Below, one piece after another: positions 6,744 to 13,533 of a DNA stretch of 26,429 nucleotides. A model generated the notes under the pieces. The model was not told the origin of the DNA. It searched no databases and worked only from the letters and a program-made list of their open reading frames with translations. Every line of letters starts with the position of its first letter. Position 1 is the stretch's first letter. Made by a program: the position numbers and the translations under genes. The stretch is from the NCBI GenBank assembly GCA_003509545.1, contig DOLC01000049.1, positions 47,109 through 73,537 on the forward strand. Direction: 5' to 3'. Source of the stretch: Peptococcaceae bacterium. Its GTDB lineage: Bacteria; Bacillota; DSM-521; Neomoorellales; Neomoorellaceae.

Positions 6744-8052
6744 GAACGGTATCCTGGTCACTATGGACGGGCAACGGCGCGTCTTGCAGGGAAACCTCTA
6801 CATCGAAAAAGATCGTATTGTTGCCATAGGCTCTACCCCGGAAAGGGCCGACTCAGTCATCGACGCCTCCGGCCAGGCCGTAATACCAGGCCTGGTCCAA
6901 ACCCATATTCACCTATGCCAGACCCTGTTTCGCGGCCAGGCCGATGACCTGGCCCTGCTGGACTGGCTGAAAAAGAGAATATGGCCCTTGGAGGGCGCCC
7001 ATGACGAGGAATCCATATATTACTCGGCCCTCCTCGGGTGCGGAGAAATGCTACGGAGCGGGACCACGACCATCCTGGATATGGAAACGGTCCACCATAC
7101 GGAGGCCGCCCTAAAGGGAGTAGAGGAGAGCGGCATCCGCGCGGTATGCGGCAAGGTAATGATGGATGCGGGGGACGATGTTCCTCCCTCCCTGCAGGAG
7201 GATACCGAAGCTTCCCTGGCCGAAAGCGAAGAACTGTGCCGCAGATGGCACGGGGCGGCCGGCGGGCGCATCCGCTATGCCTTTGCCCCCCGCTTCGTCC
7301 TTTCCTGTAGCGAAAGGCTGATGCGGGAGGTAGCCGATATGGCCCGGCGGTACGGAGTTATGATCCATACCCATGCTTCGGAAAACCGGGATGAAGTCCG
7401 TCTGGTGGAAGAGCTGACGGGCAAGCGCAACGTTACCTACCTGCACGATATCGGCCTGACCGGTCCCGATGTAATGCTGGTCCACTGTATCTGGCTGGAT
7501 GAGACCGAAAAGGATATTCTGGCCTCTACCGGTACCCAGGTGGCCCACTGCCCCTCCTGCAATCTGAAATTGGGTTCGGGCATTGCTCCCGTGCAGGAGC
7601 TCCTGGACCGGGGTGTCAACGTAACCCTGGGGGCCGACGGTGCACCGGGCAACAATAATCTGGATGCCTTCAAGGAGATGCACCTGGCGGCCCTTATTCA
7701 GAAGCCGCTACACGGGCCCACGGCCATGCCCGCCCGGAAAGTGGTGGAGATGGCCACCCTGGGAGGAGCCCGGGCCCTGGGACTGGCCCATGAGATCGGG
7801 AGCCTGGAAGTAGGCAAAAAGGCGGACGTAGTGGTGGTGGACCTCCGCGGCCTCCACCAGACGCCGGGCGATGGCGTGGATATCTACAGCCGCCTTGTCT
7901 ACGAGACCCGGGGGAGCGATGTAACCTGGACCATAGTCGACGGCCGGGTGGTGGTAGCCGAAGGGCGGCTCCTTACCGTAGATACCGAAGAGGTTCGCCG
8001 CCGGTGCAATGAAGCCCTCCGCCGGGTCCGGGTCCGGGCCGGCCTCGAGTAG
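6727..8052 (+). CDS. SsnA/TrzA-type amidohydrolase (probable purine or nucleoside deaminase)
   Basis: A 441-residue cytosolic metal-dependent amidohydrolase. Metal ligands are visible as H60 and H62 (Q-T-H-I-H-L), H216 (H-T-H-A-S-E-N), H253 (V-H-C-I-W) and D304 (L-G-A-D-G-A-P). The family includes SsnA, guanine deaminase, 5'-deoxyadenosine/methylthioadenosine deaminases and triazine hydrolases. The set H-C-P-S-C-N-L-K-L-G-S-G with G-A-P-G-N-N-N-L-D fits the DadD/MtaD/TrzA branch. Next to a molybdenum hydroxylase and behind a guanine-class riboswitch, deamination of an aminopurine is a fair guess, but sequence alone does not fix the substrate. AAGGAGG at 6714-6720 lies inside the end of the previous gene. 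Hsp33 follows 12 bases later. Confidence 0.8.
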   Translation: MSILIKNGILVTMDGQRRVLQGNLYIEKDRIVAIGSTPERADSVIDASGQAVIPGLVQTHIHLCQTLFRGQADDLALLDWLKKRIWPLEGAHDEESIYYSALLGCGEMLRSGTTTILDMETVHHTEAALKGVEESGIRAVCGKVMMDAGDDVPPSLQEDTEASLAESEELCRRWHGAAGGRIRYAFAPRFVLSCSERLMREVADMARRYGVMIHTHASENRDEVRLVEELTGKRNVTYLHDIGLTGPDVMLVHCIWLDETEKDILASTGTQVAHCPSCNLKLGSGIAPVQELLDRGVNVTLGADGAPGNNNLDAFKEMHLAALIQKPLHGPTAMPARKVVEMATLGGARALGLAHEIGSLEVGKKADVVVVDLRGLHQTPGDGVDIYSRLVYETRGSDVTWTIVDGRVVVAEGRLLTVDTEEVRRRCNEALRRVRVRAGLE

Positions 8053-8064
8053 AGGGGTGGATTT

Positions 8065-8973
8065 ATGGGGGACTACCTGATAAGGGCCACCGGTGAAGGA
8101 GGGGTACTGGCCCTGGTGGCCAGAACTACCGACCTGGTGGAGAGGGCCAGGCAGTTACACCGTACTTCTCCTACGGCCACCGCTGCCCTGGGGCGCCTCC
8201 TTACGGGGGGCGCCCTCATGGCGGCCACCCTCAAGGAGGGCCAAAGCCTAACCCTGCGCATTAATGGGGACGGTCCCTTGGGCAGCCTGGTGGTCGTGGC
8301 CAGGCCGGGAAAGATCAAAGGGTACGTCGGGGAGCCGCAGGTGGAGTTGCCCTTAAGGGAGGACGGCAAGCTGGATGTGGGACGGGCCGTAGGGCGCGGC
8401 ACCCTGTACGTGGTCAAGGATTTGGGGTTAAAAGAACCCTATGTGGGCAGTGTCGAACTGGTTTCGGGGGAGATCGGGGAGGACCTGGCCCACTATTTTG
8501 TTTCTTCAGAACAGAAACCTTCGGCCGTGGGGGTCGGCGTGCGGGTGGAGCCGGAGGGAAAGGTAGGTGCGGCCGGCGGCTTTCTGGTGCAGCTCCTGCC
8601 GGGGGCCGGGGAAGCCGTGGCGGAACTCCTTGAAAACAACCTCCGGGAAGCCGGACCCGTTAGCAGCCTCCTGGCCGGCGGCCTTTCTCCGGAGGATATT
8701 GCCCACCTCCTCCTTAAAGGCTTGTCCTTTAAAGTCTACGAACGGCAGCCCCTGCGCTGGGCATGTGACTGCTCCCGAGAGCGTCTCCGGGAGGTCCTCC
8801 TGGCTTTAGGCCCCCAAGAACTGGAGCGGATTTTGGTCGAGCGGGGTGAGGCCGAAGCAACGTGTGCCTTCTGCAGCCGGGTTTACCGTTTCGACCGGGA
8901 TGAAGTGGAGGAACTGCTGGAGTTGAGCCGTAGAGATAGCGGGAAGGAGGACGGAGATAGGCCCGGGGGATAA
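8065..8973 (+). CDS. hslO: Hsp33 redox-regulated chaperonin
   Basis: 302 residues, close to the usual Hsp33 length. The N-terminal chaperone domain covers about 1-225 (G-R-L-L-T-G-G-A-L-M-A-A at 43-54). The C-terminal zinc redox switch has C234-x-C236 and C267-x-x-C270. Under oxidative stress these Cys form disulfides, release zinc and activate holdase activity in the cytoplasm. ATG 8065 is preceded by AGAGGGGTGG. It follows the amidohydrolase by 12 bases and is probably the last gene of that transcript, which is unusual for a stress chaperone. Its link to purine catabolism is unclear; oxygen-sensitive molybdenum/iron-sulfur enzymes could be the reason, or it may simply be a chance neighbour. 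Confidence 0.93.
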   Translation: MGDYLIRATGEGGVLALVARTTDLVERARQLHRTSPTATAALGRLLTGGALMAATLKEGQSLTLRINGDGPLGSLVVVARPGKIKGYVGEPQVELPLREDGKLDVGRAVGRGTLYVVKDLGLKEPYVGSVELVSGEIGEDLAHYFVSSEQKPSAVGVGVRVEPEGKVGAAGGFLVQLLPGAGEAVAELLENNLREAGPVSSLLAGGLSPEDIAHLLLKGLSFKVYERQPLRWACDCSRERLREVLLALGPQELERILVERGEAEATCAFCSRVYRFDRDEVEELLELSRRDSGKEDGDRPGG

Positions 8974-8989
8974 AAAATTTTTCCGGCCG

Positions 8990-9016
8990 GCAGGATTATA
9001 GTAATTCACATTGAAT
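8990..9016 (+). promoter_or_regulatory. Sigma-H-like promoter of the carbamate kinase operon
   Basis: GCAGGATTA (8990-8998), an 11-base spacer and ATTGAAT (9010-9016) match the sigma-H consensus exactly. Transcription would begin near 9024, about 37 bases before the GTG start of the carbamate kinase. Confidence 0.6.
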
Positions 9017-9060
9017 ATATATAGACAAAAATGAAACTGAGTTTAACAGGAGTGAGTAAG

Positions 9061-10008
9061 GTGGCCAAGACGGTTGTATTGGCCTTCGGGGGTAACGCTA
9101 TAATACGCCCCGGTCAGAAGGGCACTTATGAAGAACAGAGGGCCAACATTCAGGAAACCTGCCGGCAGCTGGTGGACTTGGTGCGGGAGGGCTATCGCCT
9201 GGTCCTCACCCACGGCAACGGGCCCCAGGTAGGAAACATACTTATCAAGAACGAGCTGGCTAAGGACGTAGTGCCGCCCATGCCGCTGGATGTTTTGGTT
9301 TCTGACACCCAGGCCTCCATCGGTTATATCATCCAGCAGTGTTTAAGCTACGAGCTGGCCCGGACCGGCTTGAAGGTACCGGTGGTCTCCGTAGTCACCC
9401 AGGTGGTCGTAGACGAGGCGGATCCCGCCTTCCATAACCCCACTAAGCCCATAGGGCCCTTTTATTCCGAGGAGGAAGCCCGCAAACTGATGGCCGAAAA
9501 GGGCTATCGAATGGTGGAGGACAGCAACCGCGGGTGGAGGCGGGTGGTACCTTCACCTAAGCCCTTGGAGATTGTGGAGAAGGAGGCGGTCAAGGCCCTC
9601 CTACAGGCCGGTATCATCGTGGTCGCCGCCGGCGGCGGGGGAATCCCGGTGGTAAGGCAGCCGGACGGCAGCCTGAAGGGTGTAGAGGCGGTCATCGATA
9701 AGGACCGGGCGGCACGCCTTCTGGCCAGCGAGGTGGGGGCGGAATTTTTCTTCTTGCTGACCGAAGTGGAGCAGGTGTACCTCGACTTCGGCAAGCCCAC
9801 CCAACGGGCGGTTTCCCGCCTTACGGTGGAAGAGGCCAAGAAATACCTGGCCGAAGGCCAGTTCCCGCCGGGCAGCATGGGTCCCAAAATAGAAGCCGCC
9901 ATCAGCTTCGTGGAAGCCGGGGGTGGAAAGGCCATCATCGGCTCCCTTAGCAAGGCTGCGGACGCCTTGGCCGGTAGGTCCGGGACGGCGGTGGTGGCCG
10001 GCAATTAG
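9061..10008 (+). CDS. arcC: Carbamate kinase
   Basis: 315 residues, typical length. It transfers phosphate from carbamoyl phosphate to ADP, giving ATP, ammonia and CO2, in the cytoplasm. Motifs are F-G-G-N-A (9-13), T-H-G-N-G-P-Q-V-G (50-58), A-A-G-G-G-G-I-P-V (189-197) and V-I-D-K-D (211-215). I chose GTG 9061, with AGGAGTGAG at 9048-9056, because it gives the standard start M-A-K-T-V-V-L-A-F-G-G-N-A. An upstream ATG at 9031 has no ribosome binding site. Located downstream of ygeW/ygeY and ahead of serine dehydratase, it would harvest carbamoyl groups from ureido compounds as ATP. No arginine deiminase is present, which argues against a classical arc pathway. Serine dehydratase beta follows 15 bases later. 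Confidence 0.93.
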   Translation: MAKTVVLAFGGNAIIRPGQKGTYEEQRANIQETCRQLVDLVREGYRLVLTHGNGPQVGNILIKNELAKDVVPPMPLDVLVSDTQASIGYIIQQCLSYELARTGLKVPVVSVVTQVVVDEADPAFHNPTKPIGPFYSEEEARKLMAEKGYRMVEDSNRGWRRVVPSPKPLEIVEKEAVKALLQAGIIVVAAGGGGIPVVRQPDGSLKGVEAVIDKDRAARLLASEVGAEFFFLLTEVEQVYLDFGKPTQRAVSRLTVEEAKKYLAEGQFPPGSMGPKIEAAISFVEAGGGKAIIGSLSKAADALAGRSGTAVVAGN

Positions 10009-10023
10009 AGTAGGGATGGTATT

Positions 10024-10680
10024 ATGGACGTTTTTCAGGTTATCGGACCGGTTATGATAGGGCCTTCCAGCTCCCACACCGCCGGAGCTGTGCGGTTGGG
10101 AAGGCTGGGCCGGGCCATACTGGTCGGGGAGCCCCGGGAAGCCGAGTTCTTGCTCCACGGTTCCTTTGCCCGGACCTACCGCGGCCACGGCACCGACCGG
10201 GCGCTGGTGGCCGGGCTTTTGGGCTTTGACGTGGACGACGAACGGGTACGCCGGGCCCTGGACCTGGCCCGGGAAAGGGGTTTGAAGGTAAGCTTTGAAG
10301 AAAGGGATCTGGGCGAGGTCCATCCCAATTCGGTTTTAATGGTAATAAAGGGGGAGGACCGAGGGGTGAAAGTGCTGGGGTCCTCCCTCGGAGGGGCCCA
10401 GGTCGTGGTGACCCGGATCGACGACTTTGCGGTAGAAATCACGGGCCAGCTGCCGACCCTGGTAGCTGCCTACCAGGACCGGCCGGGGGTGGTGGCCGAA
10501 GTTACGGCCTTGCTGGCGGACCTGGGGATTAATATCGCCAGCATGCGAGTGTCCCGCGAGGGGCGCGGCAGGCGGGCATTAATGATTGTGGAAACAGACG
10601 AGCCAGTGCCCCGAGAAGTGATTATCGGCATGCGGGCCTGGCCGGTTATGGAACGGGTGATCACCATTGACCCGGTGTAA
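10024..10680 (+). CDS. sdaAB: L-serine dehydratase, iron-sulfur-dependent, beta subunit
   Basis: 218 residues, the typical size of the beta chain of the oxygen-sensitive [4Fe-4S] enzyme that converts L-serine to pyruvate and ammonia. The N-terminal signature G-P-S-S-S-H-T-A-G-A is at 13-22, and the C-terminal ACT domain, a possible serine-binding regulatory unit, covers about 145-215 (R-P-G-V-V-A-E-V-T-A-L-L). ATG 10024 is 15 bases after arcC. Its stop overlaps the start of the alpha subunit gene by 14 bases, indicating coupled translation. In context it turns serine, possibly made from glycine and methylene-THF, into pyruvate. Confidence 0.92.
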   Translation: MDVFQVIGPVMIGPSSSHTAGAVRLGRLGRAILVGEPREAEFLLHGSFARTYRGHGTDRALVAGLLGFDVDDERVRRALDLARERGLKVSFEERDLGEVHPNSVLMVIKGEDRGVKVLGSSLGGAQVVVTRIDDFAVEITGQLPTLVAAYQDRPGVVAEVTALLADLGINIASMRVSREGRGRRALMIVETDEPVPREVIIGMRAWPVMERVITIDPV

Positions 10681-11560
10681 TTGCAATTGGAAAACGGCCT
10701 CCGAACTGCTGGCAGAGGCGGAAAAGGCCTGCTGTTCCCTGGCCCAGGCGGTGGTCCGGTATCAGATTGGCCTGACCGGGCAAGACGAAGGTACGGTCAG
10801 GCGGCAAATGGCTGAGAGGCTGGAGGTGATGAAGGCCGCCGCGGCACGAGGGCTCAAGGGAGATATGGTCTCCCCCAGCGGCCTGATCGGAGGGGGAGCC
10901 AAGCTCCTGGAAGCGGCCCGCCGGGAAGGAAAGAGCCTGTCCGGCGGGACTACCGCCAGGGCCATCGCCCTGGCCATGGCGGTGGCCGAAGTAAATGCCT
11001 GCATGGGGCGCATCGTGGCGGCACCGACGGCCGGCTCGTGCGGCATCCTGCCGGGGGTACTCCTGTCCCTTCAGGAGGAAAAGGGTTGGAGGGATGACGT
11101 TCTGGTGGACGGCCTTTTCACGGCCGCTGGCGTAGGTATAGCGGTTGGCAAGCAGGCCTCCCTCGCGGGGGCCGCGCTGGGCTGCCAGGCCGAGTGCGGG
11201 GTGGCCAGCGCCATGGCGGCGGCAGCGGCGGTGGAAATGGCCGGCGGCACGCCGCGCCAGGCCCTGGACGCGGCGGCCATAGCCCTGAAGGGCTGGCTCG
11301 GGCTGGTGTGCGACCCCGTGGGCGGGCTGGTGGAAATACCGTGTGTAAAGCGGAACGCCATAGGCGCCGCCCATGCCCTGGCGGCGGCGGATATAGCCCT
11401 GGCGGGGGTACCCTCCTTTATTCCCCTGGACGAAGTGGTTACCGCCATGGTTCAGGTGGGCCGCAGCATGCCCCCGGCCTTGCGGGAAACGGGAGAGGGC
11501 GGCGTGGCGGCCTCCCCCACCGCCCGTGCCCTTATGAAGGGATTGTTGGAAAGGAAGTAG
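10667..11560 (+). CDS. sdaAA: L-serine dehydratase, iron-sulfur-dependent, alpha subunit
   Basis: 297 residues, usual size. Candidate cluster ligands are C125 (T-A-G-S-C-G), C173 and C177 (G-C-Q-A-E-C-G), C215 (C-D-P-V-G-G) and C226; the family uses a Cys set in these blocks. The loops A-P-T-A-G-S-C-G (119-126) and S-P-S-G-L-I-G-G (69-76) are typical. The start is a TTG at 10667 overlapping sdaAB; ACGGGTGA six bases upstream can serve as ribosome binding site, and no better in-frame start appears before the conserved N-terminus. It forms the active heterodimer with SdaAB and closes the arcC-sdaAB-sdaAA operon. No clear terminator follows. Confidence 0.92.
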   Translation: MTRCNCNWKTASELLAEAEKACCSLAQAVVRYQIGLTGQDEGTVRRQMAERLEVMKAAAARGLKGDMVSPSGLIGGGAKLLEAARREGKSLSGGTTARAIALAMAVAEVNACMGRIVAAPTAGSCGILPGVLLSLQEEKGWRDDVLVDGLFTAAGVGIAVGKQASLAGAALGCQAECGVASAMAAAAAVEMAGGTPRQALDAAAIALKGWLGLVCDPVGGLVEIPCVKRNAIGAAHALAAADIALAGVPSFIPLDEVVTAMVQVGRSMPPALRETGEGGVAASPTARALMKGLLERK

Positions 11561-11573
11561 GCGAAAAAAGTTA

Positions 11574-11587
11574 GTGAAAATTTTCAC
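11574..11587. promoter_or_regulatory. Perfect palindrome, candidate operator
   Basis: GTGAAAATTTTCAC is a perfect 14-base palindrome ending five bases before the -35 box of the gcv promoter. Its position suits an activator or repressor site. No known regulator is assigned. Confidence 0.35.
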
Positions 11588-11591
11588 GCAA

Positions 11592-11619
11592 GAAGGATAA
11601 CAGAGTCTGGATGTCGAAT
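11592..11619 (+). promoter_or_regulatory. Sigma-H-like promoter of the gcv operon
   Basis: GAAGGATAA (11592-11600), a 12-base spacer and GTCGAAT (11613-11619) match the sigma-H consensus. The predicted start near 11626 falls about 30 bases before the riboswitch, as expected for a riboswitch-controlled leader. Confidence 0.6.
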
Positions 11620-11649
11620 TAATGACTACAACTTAAATAGAGGGTGGAT

Positions 11650-11865
11650 GAAAGGAGTAGAAGAGACCCTTCTCCATTTTCCCTGGAGAGGGGCGCCGAA
11701 GGAGCAACGCCGGGTCGGAGGGTGGCCGCCCGTAGGAAACTCTCAGGCAGAAGAACTACTCCCGGACCCTCCTCTGGAGAGACCTCCCTTGCGGAGGCGC
11801 CGAAGGGGTAAGGCCTTAAGCCTTAAGGTGAAGGCCTAATCTCTCAGGTCAAAAGACAGAGGCCC
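11650..11865 (+). promoter_or_regulatory. Tandem glycine riboswitch
   Basis: Two glycine aptamers in series. The first runs from GGAGAG (11685-11690) through GCCGAAGGAGCAA to CTCTCAGGCA (11740-11749). The second runs from GGAGAG (11776-11781) through GCCGAAGGGGTAA to CTCTCAGGTCAAAAGACAGAGG, ending at 11862. The linker between them is short, as in known tandem glycine riboswitches. The P1 of aptamer 2 is CCTCT (11771-11775) with AGAGG (11858-11862), and the 3' strand of P1 runs into the terminator that follows. Binding of glycine should therefore favour read-through into gcvT, as for the B. subtilis gcvT riboswitch. A glycine-induced glycine cleavage operon fits catabolic use of glycine. Confidence 0.95.
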
Positions 11866-11901
11866 ACACCGCCTGTTAAGGTGGTATGGGCCTTTCGTTT
11901 T
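11861..11901 (+). terminator. Intrinsic terminator, expression platform of the glycine riboswitch
   Basis: GGCCCACACCGCC (11861-11873) pairs with GGTGGTATGGGCC (11880-11892), 13 positions with one mismatch and one wobble, loop TGTTAA, then TTTCGTTTT. The stem can extend into 11858-11860 and so competes with P1 of the second glycine aptamer. It lies 27 bases before gcvT. Confidence 0.85.
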
Positions 11902-11927
11902 GCCGGGCCACACTATATAGAGAGGTG

Positions 11928-13055
11928 ATGACCTTGAGCGACCGGGAAGGTAAAAGGACGCCCTTGTACGAGGAACACCTCGAGGCAGGGGCGCGCATGG
12001 TGGAGTTCGGCGGCTGGATCATGCCCGTGCAGTACGCGGGTATACTGGAGGAGCACCGGGCCGTGCGTACCCGGGCGGGGCTCTTCGATGTATCCCACAT
12101 GGGGGAGATAGAAATAAGGGGGCCCGATGCCTTTAGGCTGGTCCAGCGGTTGATCAGCAACGATGCCTCCCTGGCCAAAGGGGACAGGGTCATTTACAGC
12201 CCTATGTGCTACCCTGACGGCGGCACGGTCGATGACATTCTGGTGTATCCCCAGGGAGAAGATAAATTCCTCCTAGTAGTAAATGCCGCCAATACGGCAA
12301 AGGATCTAGAATGGATCCAGGAGCAGGCGGAGGATATGGGCGCCGACGTAGCTATCACGGACTTATCCCCCGCCACGGTTCAATTGGCCCTGCAAGGGCC
12401 GGAGGCAGAGGCCATTTTGCAGCCCCTAACCGACGTCAACCTGGGGGACCTAGGATATTATCGCTGGACCCGCGGCCGGGTGCAGGGGACCCAATGCCTT
12501 ATTTCCCGTACCGGGTACACGGGCGAAGATGGTTTTGAACTTTACCTGGACCCTGCTGAAGGACCGCGAATGTGGCGGGGCCTGCTGGAAGCCGGCCGGG
12601 ACCGGGGGGTTGTGCCCTGCGGCCTGGGGGCGCGGGACGTACTGCGCCTGGAGGCGGCATTGCCCCTCTACGGCCATGAGCTGGGGCCCCATATAACTCC
12701 CGTGGAGGCGGGACTGGGCCGTTTTGTACGGCCGGAGAAGGGGGAATTTAACGGCCGCGAAGTTCTTAAGCAGCAGAAGGAGGTTGGGGCCCCGCGCAGC
12801 CTGGTGGGATTGGTCATGCTGGGCCGGGGTATTCCCCGGCAGGATTATCCCGTGAGCCGGGGAGATAACGTAGTGGGGCGCGTTACTTCGGGCTCTCATG
12901 CTCCGGTCCTGGGCAAGAACATAGCCCTGGCCCTCGTCGAAAAGGGATACGCTCAAGAAGGCGAGGAGCTTACGGTGAACATCCGGGGCCGGGAGCATTC
13001 CGCCCGGGTGGTTCCCCTGCCCTTCTACAGCCGCAAGAAGAAAGGTGTCTCCTAA
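11928..13055 (+). CDS. gcvT: Glycine cleavage system T protein (aminomethyltransferase)
   Basis: 375 residues, standard length. It takes the aminomethyl group from lipoyl-GcvH, releases ammonia and makes 5,10-methylene-THF. Typical blocks are visible: G-G-W-I-M-P-V-Q-Y (about residues 28-36), F-D-V-S-H-M-G-E, R-T-G-Y-T-G-E-D-G-F-E and, near the C-terminus, T-S-G-S-H-A-P-V-L-G. A further upstream ATG at 11886 lies inside the riboswitch terminator and is rejected. ATG 11928 directly follows AGAGGTG; a TTG at 11934 with better spacing is an alternative. It is the first gene of the gcv operon and is under glycine riboswitch control. Confidence 0.95.
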   Translation: MTLSDREGKRTPLYEEHLEAGARMVEFGGWIMPVQYAGILEEHRAVRTRAGLFDVSHMGEIEIRGPDAFRLVQRLISNDASLAKGDRVIYSPMCYPDGGTVDDILVYPQGEDKFLLVVNAANTAKDLEWIQEQAEDMGADVAITDLSPATVQLALQGPEAEAILQPLTDVNLGDLGYYRWTRGRVQGTQCLISRTGYTGEDGFELYLDPAEGPRMWRGLLEAGRDRGVVPCGLGARDVLRLEAALPLYGHELGPHITPVEAGLGRFVRPEKGEFNGREVLKQQKEVGAPRSLVGLVMLGRGIPRQDYPVSRGDNVVGRVTSGSHAPVLGKNIALALVEKGYAQEGEELTVNIRGREHSARVVPLPFYSRKKKGVS

Positions 13056-13145
13056 GGAGGAGGGTGAGTCGGGTAGGTCGGCGCCTGGGGCCACCGGGCG
13101 AGCAATATAAATATTGTAAGCCACAAGAAAAGGAGGAGGACCAGA

Positions 13146-13529
13146 ATGCATATTCCTGAGGACCTGCTTTACACCGCGGAGCACGAGTGGGTGAAGATAA
13201 GCGGCAACCGGGGCCGTATCGGCATCACCGATTACGCCCAGGAATCCCTGGGTGACATTGTATTCGTGGAACTGCCGCAGGTAGGAGCTGAGTTCAAGGC
13301 CGGGGATGCCTTTGGGGTAGTGGAATCGGTGAAATCGGCTTCAGACGTTTACCTTCCGATATCGGGTAAAGTGGTGGCCGTAAACGAAGAACTCCTGGAT
13401 GCGCCTCAACTGATCAATCAGGATCCCTATGGTCAGGGATGGATGATCGAGATAGAATTGACCGATCCCCAGGAAGCCGAGAAACTGCTGGATGCTTCCG
13501 CTTACTTAAAACTGCTGGAGGAGGAGTAG
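13146..13529 (+). CDS. gcvH: Glycine cleavage system H protein (lipoyl carrier)
   Basis: 127 residues, standard length. It shuttles the aminomethyl group between the P, T and L proteins on a lipoyl arm attached to K63 in the block V-E-S-V-K-S-A-S-D-V-Y. The N-terminal T-A-E-H-E-W-V is typical. A strong AAGGAGGAGGA (about 13130-13140) precedes ATG 13146. It follows gcvT by 90 bases and precedes gcvPA by four bases. The LipM gene downstream probably supplies its octanoyl/lipoyl group. The dihydrolipoyl dehydrogenase (L protein) is not in the window. Confidence 0.96.
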   Translation: MHIPEDLLYTAEHEWVKISGNRGRIGITDYAQESLGDIVFVELPQVGAEFKAGDAFGVVESVKSASDVYLPISGKVVAVNEELLDAPQLINQDPYGQGWMIEIELTDPQEAEKLLDASAYLKLLEEE

Positions 13530-13533
13530 GGCC

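Noticed and set aside
8970..9000. Terminator after hslO
   Set aside because: The only stem relies on several G-U pairs and has no following T-run.
9031..9060. ATG start for carbamate kinase 30 bases upstream
   Set aside because: No ribosome binding site; GTG 9061 follows AGGAGTGAG and gives the standard N-terminus.
11886..11927. Upstream ATG extending gcvT by 14 residues
   Set aside because: It lies in the 3' arm of the riboswitch terminator and has no ribosome binding site; ATG 11928 fits the family start.
13103..13116. AT palindrome CAATATAAATATTG between gcvT and gcvH
   Set aside because: Too short a loop for a hairpin, not near a recognised promoter, and within a co-transcribed operon; no function can be supported.
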